Source: LMUY01 sp964247705
GTDB taxonomy: Bacteria; Pseudomonadota; Alphaproteobacteria; Acetobacterales; Acetobacteraceae
Length of the DNA: 10,675 nt
Reading direction: 5' to 3'
Assembly: GCA_964247705.1 (NCBI GenBank)
Contig: CAXTVQ010000105.1
Coordinates: 1-10,675 of the forward strand
Position numbers and translations under genes: made by a program. The notes below the pieces were generated by a model. The model saw only the letters and a list, made by a program, of their open reading frames with translations. It was not told where the DNA came from and ran no database searches. Shown piece by piece: positions 6,744 through 10,675 of the stretch; the stretch's first letter is position 1, and each line of letters opens with the position of its first letter.

Positions 6744-7196
6744 ATGCAACGAACCTCGTTCGGCGACATGCCGTGCCCGATCGCCCGCAGTCTTGAGCAT
6801 GTGGGCGAGTGGTGGAGCATCCTGATCCTGCGTGAGGCGTTCAACGGCAAGACGCGTTTTGACGAGTTCCGTGACGCGCTCGGGGTTGCGCCCAACATGC
6901 TGACCCGGCGGCTCAAGGCGCTGGTGGCCGGCGGCCTGCTGGAGCGGCGGCGATACTGCGAGCGTCCGCCCCGCGACGAATACGTGCTGACCGACCGGGG
7001 GCGCGATTTCCGGCCGGTGCTGATCAGCCTGATGACCTGGGGCAACCAGCACTTTCCGCCGGACGGTCCGAAGATCCAGCTCGTCAACATCGAAACGGGC
7101 GCACCGGCGGACCCGGTGCTGGTGGATCGCACGTCCGGGTTGCGGCTGGACGACCCGGCCTTCCGCCTCCGCCGCACCCAGGCTGCAACGCCGTGA
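6744..7196 (+). CDS. HxlR-family winged-helix transcriptional regulator
   Basis: DNA-binding regulator of 150 residues. The N-terminal MPCPIARSLEHVGEWWSILILREAF and the wing region LGVAPNMLTRRLKALVAGGLLERRRY...EYVLTDRGRDFRPVL are diagnostic of the HxlR winged helix (about residues 9-107). Residue C11 in the CPI motif matches the conserved N-terminal cysteine that acts as a redox/electrophile sensor in YodB and HypR. About 40 C-terminal residues beyond the core (ETGAPADPVLVDRTSG) follow a pattern seen in longer members. The ATG at 6744 has only a TAGG close by; ATG 6768 (M9) is an alternative start. It is divergent from the ferredoxin-P450 operon and overlaps the thioesterase gene as GTGA, so it probably regulates both directions and itself. 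Members often respond to aldehydes, quinones or aromatic compounds; the ligand here is unknown. Confidence 0.9.
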   Translation: MQRTSFGDMPCPIARSLEHVGEWWSILILREAFNGKTRFDEFRDALGVAPNMLTRRLKALVAGGLLERRRYCERPPRDEYVLTDRGRDFRPVLISLMTWGNQHFPPDGPKIQLVNIETGAPADPVLVDRTSGLRLDDPAFRLRRTQAATP

Positions 7197-8212
7197 CGGA
7201 TGCCGCGCGGCAGCGGACCGTGAGGTGGGATCGGCCGGCAGCGCCCGACCCATCCTTGTCGGGTTTGGACACGCTGCGGGCGATGGCGGCAGGCGAACGG
7301 CCGGTACCCTCGGCGGCGGTGTTGATTGGCATCGGCTACGATGGAGGCGTGCAAGGCGGGGCGATCGAGCCAGGCCGGGTGCGGATGACGCTGACCCCGG
7401 CCGAGTACCACTACAATCCGATCGGGACCGTGCATGGCGGCGTCATCGCAACCCTGCTGGACACGGTGCTCGCCTGCTCCGTGCTGTCCACCCTGCCGCC
7501 AGGCCGGGGCTGCACGACGGTCGAGATCAAGGTCAACTACCTCCGTGCCCTCACCGAGGCGTCGGGCGCCGTCGTGGGGGAGGGCACCTGCGTGCAGTCC
7601 GGCCGCCAGGTGGGCGTGGCGGAGGGGCGCATCACCGACGCGAAAGGGCGCGTGTTCGCCACTGCCAGCACGACGATGCTGCTGTTCGACATTGCGCCCG
7701 GCGTCGCTCCCAACGAGGGCGGCACGCTCGAGCGGGAGGTCACCTGGGAGGACCCGCGGGCGGGAGCCGCCGCCGGGCGGACGATGGCCGGCATCGACTA
7801 CTTGCACGCCATCAAGGCAGCGACGGTGCCGCGCGCACCGATTGGCGCGCTGCTCGGGTTCGAATTCGGCGCGATCGAAGCCGGGCGCGTCGTCATGACC
7901 CTGCAGCCCGGCGAGCACATGAACAACCCGGGCGGCACCATGCACGGCGGCATGATGGCGACGCTCCTCGACTCGGTGATGGGCTGCGCCGTGCATTCCA
8001 CCCTCCCGCTCGGGCGCGCCTACACGACGCTGGAAATCAAGGTGAACTATATCCGCGCGGTGACGGCGGCGAGCGGGCTGATCACCGCGGAGGGCCGCCT
8101 GGTGCATGCCGGCCGGCAGGTCGCGCTTGCCGATGCGACCGCCACCGACGCCAACGGCCGAGTGGTGGCAACGGCCACGACCACCTGCCTGATCTTCGAC
8201 ATACCCCGTTGA
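7193..8212 (+). CDS. tandem (double) hotdog thioesterase, PaaI-like, two complete domains
   Basis: Fusion of two hotdog domains in one 339-residue chain; PaaI-type acyl-CoA thioesterases are usually single-domain proteins of about 140-160 residues. Unit 1 spans about 8-167 and unit 2 about 181-337. Both open with R-x-V-x-W-x-x-P, then a [GI]-D-x-L-x-A helix, then the catalytic block: NPIGTVHGGVIATLLD (H81, D90) and NPGGTMHGGMMATLLD (H251, D260). By hand, 66 of 107 ungapped residues (61-167 against 231-337) are identical, about 62%. Both active-site blocks look intact, so the chain could fold as a pseudo-dimer or dimerise further. It likely hydrolyses acyl- or aroyl-CoA in the cytosol. The GTG start overlaps the HxlR stop by 4 bp (GTGA), and its own stop overlaps the MATE start (TTGA). 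An intragenic duplication is inferred. Confidence 0.9.
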   Translation: MTDAARQRTVRWDRPAAPDPSLSGLDTLRAMAAGERPVPSAAVLIGIGYDGGVQGGAIEPGRVRMTLTPAEYHYNPIGTVHGGVIATLLDTVLACSVLSTLPPGRGCTTVEIKVNYLRALTEASGAVVGEGTCVQSGRQVGVAEGRITDAKGRVFATASTTMLLFDIAPGVAPNEGGTLEREVTWEDPRAGAAAGRTMAGIDYLHAIKAATVPRAPIGALLGFEFGAIEAGRVVMTLQPGEHMNNPGGTMHGGMMATLLDSVMGCAVHSTLPLGRAYTTLEIKVNYIRAVTAASGLITAEGRLVHAGRQVALADATATDANGRVVATATTTCLIFDIPR

Positions 8213-9615
8213 CCGACGTGCTGACCCGGCTGGAATCCCGGACGCCGGCCCTGAGTGCGACAGCCTTGGGGGCCCGCACGGTCCGGCTGCTGCAGTCCCC
8301 CATCCTACCCACCCTGTTGCGGCTGGCCTGGCCGAACGTGCTGGTCATGCTGGCGCAATCGGCCACTGGGCTGATCGAGACGTTCTGGGTGGCACACCTC
8401 GGCACGGACGCACTGGCCGGCATGGCGCTGGTATTCCCGGGCGTGATGCTGATGCAAATGGTTTCCGGCGGCGGCATGGGCGGCGGCATCTCGTCGGCAG
8501 TGGCACGGGCGCTCGGCGCGCGGCGCAATGACGACGCGGACGCGCTGGTGCTGCACGCCGTGGTGCTGAACGTGGCGATCGGCGCGGTGTTCTCGGTGGG
8601 CGTGCTGCTGGGCGGCCCGGCGCTGTACCGCGCGCTGGGCGGCAGCGGCGGGTCGCTCGCGGCGGCGCTGGCCTATTCGAACGTGGTGTTCGCCGGCACC
8701 GTGCTGCTGTGGCTGATGAACGCGCTGGCGAGCGTGGTCCGCGGCACCGGCAACATGCTGTTCCCGGCATCGGTACAGATCGTGGGCGTGGTGTTGCTGA
8801 TCCCACTCTCACCCTGCCTGATCTTCGGGCTCGGGCCGTTCCCCGCCCTGGGCGTGGCGGGAGGTGGAGTGGCGATCCTGCTGTTCTATGCCGGCAGCAC
8901 GGCGGCGCTGGCCTGCTACATGCTGTCCGGGCGCGCGGGAGTGCGGGTGCGGTGGTCGCGGCTGCGCTGGCCGTTGTTCCGCGACATCCTGGCGGTGGGC
9001 GCCGCGGCGTCGATCAGCGCGGTGCAGACCAACGTCACCGTCGGGCTCGCGACGGCGCTGACCGGCCGCTACGGCGGCGCGGACGCAGTCGCCGGCTACG
9101 GCACCGGCGCACGGCTGGAATACCTGCTGATCCCCGTCGTGTTCGGGCTGGGCGCGCCGCTGGTGGCCATGGTGGGAACCAATATCGGCGCCGGCCAGCG
9201 GGCGCGGGCGCTGCAGATCGCCTGGACCGGCGCCGCCCTCGCGTTCTGCCTCACGGAAGCGATCGGGCTGCTGGCGGCAGCCTTCCCGCACGCCTGGATC
9301 GGCCTGTTCGGCCATGACCCGGCGATGGTGGCCACAGGCGCCGCCTATCTGCGCTGCGTCGGCCCGACCTACGGGTTCTTCGGCGGCGGCCTGGCATTGT
9401 ATTTCGCCTCCCAAGGAGCCGGGCGCCTGCTTTGGCCACTGGTGGCCGGGCTCGCGCGGGTGATCGCAGCGGTTGGCGGCGGCTGGCTGTTGTTGAGCGC
9501 CACCGGGTCGCTGACGGGCTTGTACGCGGCGCTTGGCGCAGGTTTGGTACTGTATGGCGTGGTCAACGCGGCGGCGATCCGCGGCGGCGCGTGGTTCCGC
9601 AGGGGAGAGGTTTAG
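8209..9615 (+). CDS. MATE-family efflux transporter
   Basis: Inner-membrane multidrug/toxin extrusion antiporter of 468 residues, standard for the family, with about 12 hydrophobic helices arranged as two MatE halves. Half 1 opens LPTLLRLAWPNVLVMLAQSA and carries the SSAVARALGARRNDDA loop (from S95). Half 2 opens LFRDILAVGAAASISAVQTN and carries the equivalent GTNIGAGQRARAL loop (N325). MATE proteins export cationic or lipophilic compounds, or acids in some plant members, driven by Na+ or H+. The start is taken as TTG 8209, which overlaps the thioesterase stop as TTGA and gives MTDVLTRLE; a GTG at 8218 would shorten it by three residues. In this operon it most simply exports a substrate or product of the neighbouring oxygenation genes; that role is inference. 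Confidence 0.92.
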   Translation: MTDVLTRLESRTPALSATALGARTVRLLQSPILPTLLRLAWPNVLVMLAQSATGLIETFWVAHLGTDALAGMALVFPGVMLMQMVSGGGMGGGISSAVARALGARRNDDADALVLHAVVLNVAIGAVFSVGVLLGGPALYRALGGSGGSLAAALAYSNVVFAGTVLLWLMNALASVVRGTGNMLFPASVQIVGVVLLIPLSPCLIFGLGPFPALGVAGGGVAILLFYAGSTAALACYMLSGRAGVRVRWSRLRWPLFRDILAVGAAASISAVQTNVTVGLATALTGRYGGADAVAGYGTGARLEYLLIPVVFGLGAPLVAMVGTNIGAGQRARALQIAWTGAALAFCLTEAIGLLAAAFPHAWIGLFGHDPAMVATGAAYLRCVGPTYGFFGGGLALYFASQGAGRLLWPLVAGLARVIAAVGGGWLLLSATGSLTGLYAALGAGLVLYGVVNAAAIRGGAWFRRGEV

Positions 9616-9618
9616 GCA

Positions 9619-10542
9619 ATGCGCATTCTCGTGGTCGGCGCCGGTGCGATCGGCGGTTACTTCGGCGGGCGGATGTTGGCGGCGGGCTCGGATATCACCT
9701 TCCTGGTCCGCGCGCGCCGGGCCGCCCAACTGGCCGAGCGGGGGCTGGTGATCCGTAGCGCCCGCGGCGACCTGGACCTGGCCTCGCCGCCCACGGTCCA
9801 GGCCGGCGCCATCCCCGGACCCTTCGACGCCATCGTGCTGAGCTGCAAGGCGTTCGACCTCGATGGCGCGATGGACTCGTTCGCGCCCGCCGTCGGCCCG
9901 GCGACGAAGATCCTGCCCTTGCTGAACGGCATGGCGCACATCGACACCCTCGCGGCGCGCTTCGGCGAGGCGGCGGTGCTCGGCGGCCAGTGCCAGATCT
10001 CCACCACCCTCGAACCGGACGGCACGGTGCGGCAGTTCGGCGACCTGCAGGCGCTGTCCCTGGGCGAACGCGACGGCGCGGCCGGCGATGTCACGCGCTC
10101 GCTGGCGGAGGCGCTGGCGGTGTGCGGCGGGCGACTGAGCGAGACCATCGTTCAGGACATGTGGGAGAAATGGGTGTTCATCACGTCCATCGCCGCGACC
10201 ACCTGCCTGATGCGGGCGAGCATCGGCGACGTGGTGGCGGCAGGAGCGGCGGAGGTTCCACTGGGGATCGCCGCCGAGTGCGCCGCGATCGCCGAACACT
10301 GCGGTCACGCGGCCCGGCCGGCGATGCTGGAGCGGCTGCGCTCGGTGGTGAGCACACCGGGTTCCCCCTTCATGGCCTCAATGCTGCGCGATGTGGAGCG
10401 CGGCGGCCCCGTGGAGGTCGAGCATGTCCTGGGCGATCTCCTGCGCCGGGGCGGCGAGGAGCCGTATCAGCTGCTGCGGTTGGCCTATTTGCATTTGAAA
10501 GCATACGAGGCGAGGCGGGTAAGAGAGGGTATGGCCGCCTAA
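9619..10542 (+). CDS. 2-dehydropantoate 2-reductase family oxidoreductase (KPR/ApbA-PanE fold)
   Basis: NADPH-dependent oxidoreductase of 307 residues, typical of the ketopantoate reductase family. The N-terminal Rossmann motif is GAGAIGG (7-13), followed by the family landmarks LSCKAFD (K77), LLNGM (N103), WEKWVFITSIAATTCL with K184 at the position of the catalytic lysine, and GPVEVEH with E266 at the position of the conserved acid. It starts 3 bp after the MATE stop with GGGGAGAGG about 8 bases before the ATG, so it is the last gene of the HxlR operon. True PanE makes pantoate for coenzyme A; many genomes also carry paralogues of this fold in catabolic clusters that reduce other 2-oxoacids. 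Operon position favours such a paralogue, but the catalytic set is complete, so no panE symbol is assigned. Confidence 0.88.
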   Translation: MRILVVGAGAIGGYFGGRMLAAGSDITFLVRARRAAQLAERGLVIRSARGDLDLASPPTVQAGAIPGPFDAIVLSCKAFDLDGAMDSFAPAVGPATKILPLLNGMAHIDTLAARFGEAAVLGGQCQISTTLEPDGTVRQFGDLQALSLGERDGAAGDVTRSLAEALAVCGGRLSETIVQDMWEKWVFITSIAATTCLMRASIGDVVAAGAAEVPLGIAAECAAIAEHCGHAARPAMLERLRSVVSTPGSPFMASMLRDVERGGPVEVEHVLGDLLRRGGEEPYQLLRLAYLHLKAYEARRVREGMAA

Positions 10543-10642
10543 CCACTCGCCCTCCCCTTGAGGGAGGGGGCCGGGGAGAGAGGTGACGCACGCTCCAGAC
10601 CATGCCCGGTAGCCACCCCACCCTCAAAGGGGAACAGCACAG
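10543..10642. repeat. G/C-rich intergenic repeat with terminator-like hairpin
   Basis: Downstream of the dehydrogenase, arms CCCTCCC (10550-10556) and GGGAGGG (10562-10568) form a perfect 7-bp stem around CTTGA, followed by GGCCGGGGAGAGAGG rather than a T-run. A second, shorter CCCT/AGGG-type pairing surrounds CAAA near 10621-10632. The CCCTCCCCTTGAGGGAGGGGGCCGGGGAGAG-like layout resembles a widespread intergenic repeat in high-GC proteobacteria, by recollection only. It could end transcription of the plus-strand operon. No gene is seen inside. Confidence 0.55.
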
Positions 10643-10675
10643 TCAGCCCCCGAACGGCTCTGCGTCCCCATCCGG
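10643..10675 (-). CDS. possible C-terminal end of a convergent gene (partial)
   Basis: Reading the minus strand from the right edge, one frame gives PDGDAEPFGG followed by TGA (10645-10643). The composition is that of a plausible protein end in this genome, and the repeat/hairpin immediately to its left is where a gap between convergent genes would be expected. Only ten codons are visible, so this is a suggestion and could be chance. Confidence 0.25.
   Translation of the reverse strand, partial: PDGDAEPFGG

Noticed and set aside
6662..8107. Long minus-strand open frame continuous with the ferredoxin, antisense to the HxlR and thioesterase genes
   Set aside because: The extension is Arg/His/Gln-rich, typical of the antisense of high-GC genes, and has no recognisable domain; the ferredoxin has its own strong ribosome site and ATG at 6661.
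7253..8203. The repeated DNA inside the thioesterase gene as a mobile or CRISPR-like repeat
   Set aside because: The repetition is at the level of a whole coding domain, in frame, with similar protein sequence, so it is a gene-internal duplication.
8809..10308. 499-codon minus-strand open frame antisense to the MATE and dehydrogenase genes
   Set aside because: Low-complexity, charge-rich translation without motifs, lying over two complete families on the other strand.

Overview
The window looks like chromosomal DNA of a very high-GC alphaproteobacterium. Coding regions are strongly biased to G/C-ending codons. The G/C-rich hairpin pair after the first complete gene and the CCCTCCCC/GAGGGAGGG element near the right edge resemble intergenic repeats I associate with Acetobacteraceae/Rhodospirillales genomes. 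That family-level placement is inference; no rRNA or tRNA is present to anchor it.

Layout, left to right. (1) 1-1051, minus strand: N-terminal part of a ligase-associated DEXH-box (Lhr-type) helicase, cut by the window edge. (2) 1115-4755, plus strand: an AAHS-type MFS transporter for aromatic acids, a 63-bp spacer holding two perfect hairpins, a group A FAD monooxygenase (aromatic hydroxylase type), and an unrecognised 213-residue protein with a GTG start and lower GC at third codon positions. (3) 6661-4781, minus strand: an operon of a small ferredoxin with a C-x2-H-x2-C...CP cluster motif, a cytochrome P450 overlapping it by 4 bp, and a small membrane protein with a bacterial PH domain. 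(4) 6744-10542, plus strand and divergent from that operon: an HxlR regulator, a tandem-duplicated PaaI-like hotdog thioesterase, a MATE exporter and a ketopantoate-reductase-family dehydrogenase, each separated by 3 bp or less or overlapping by 4 bp. (5) 10543-10675: a repeat/terminator-like spacer and possibly the last codons of a convergent gene.

Taken together this is a small-molecule metabolism island: uptake (AAHS), two kinds of oxygenation (flavin monooxygenase; P450 with its own ferredoxin), acyl-CoA hydrolysis (double hotdog), oxoacid reduction (KPR family) and efflux (MATE). An HxlR regulator shares an 82-bp divergent control region with the P450 operon. The natural hypothesis is an HxlR-controlled aromatic/xenobiotic oxidation and detoxification locus, but no substrate can be read from the sequence. 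The most distinctive items are the thioesterase, whose two halves are about 62% identical over 107 ungapped residues by hand count with both HGG...D sites intact, and the PH-domain membrane protein placed downstream of the ferredoxin-P450 pair. No CRISPR array, insertion sequence, transposase, integrase, tRNA or rRNA was seen.
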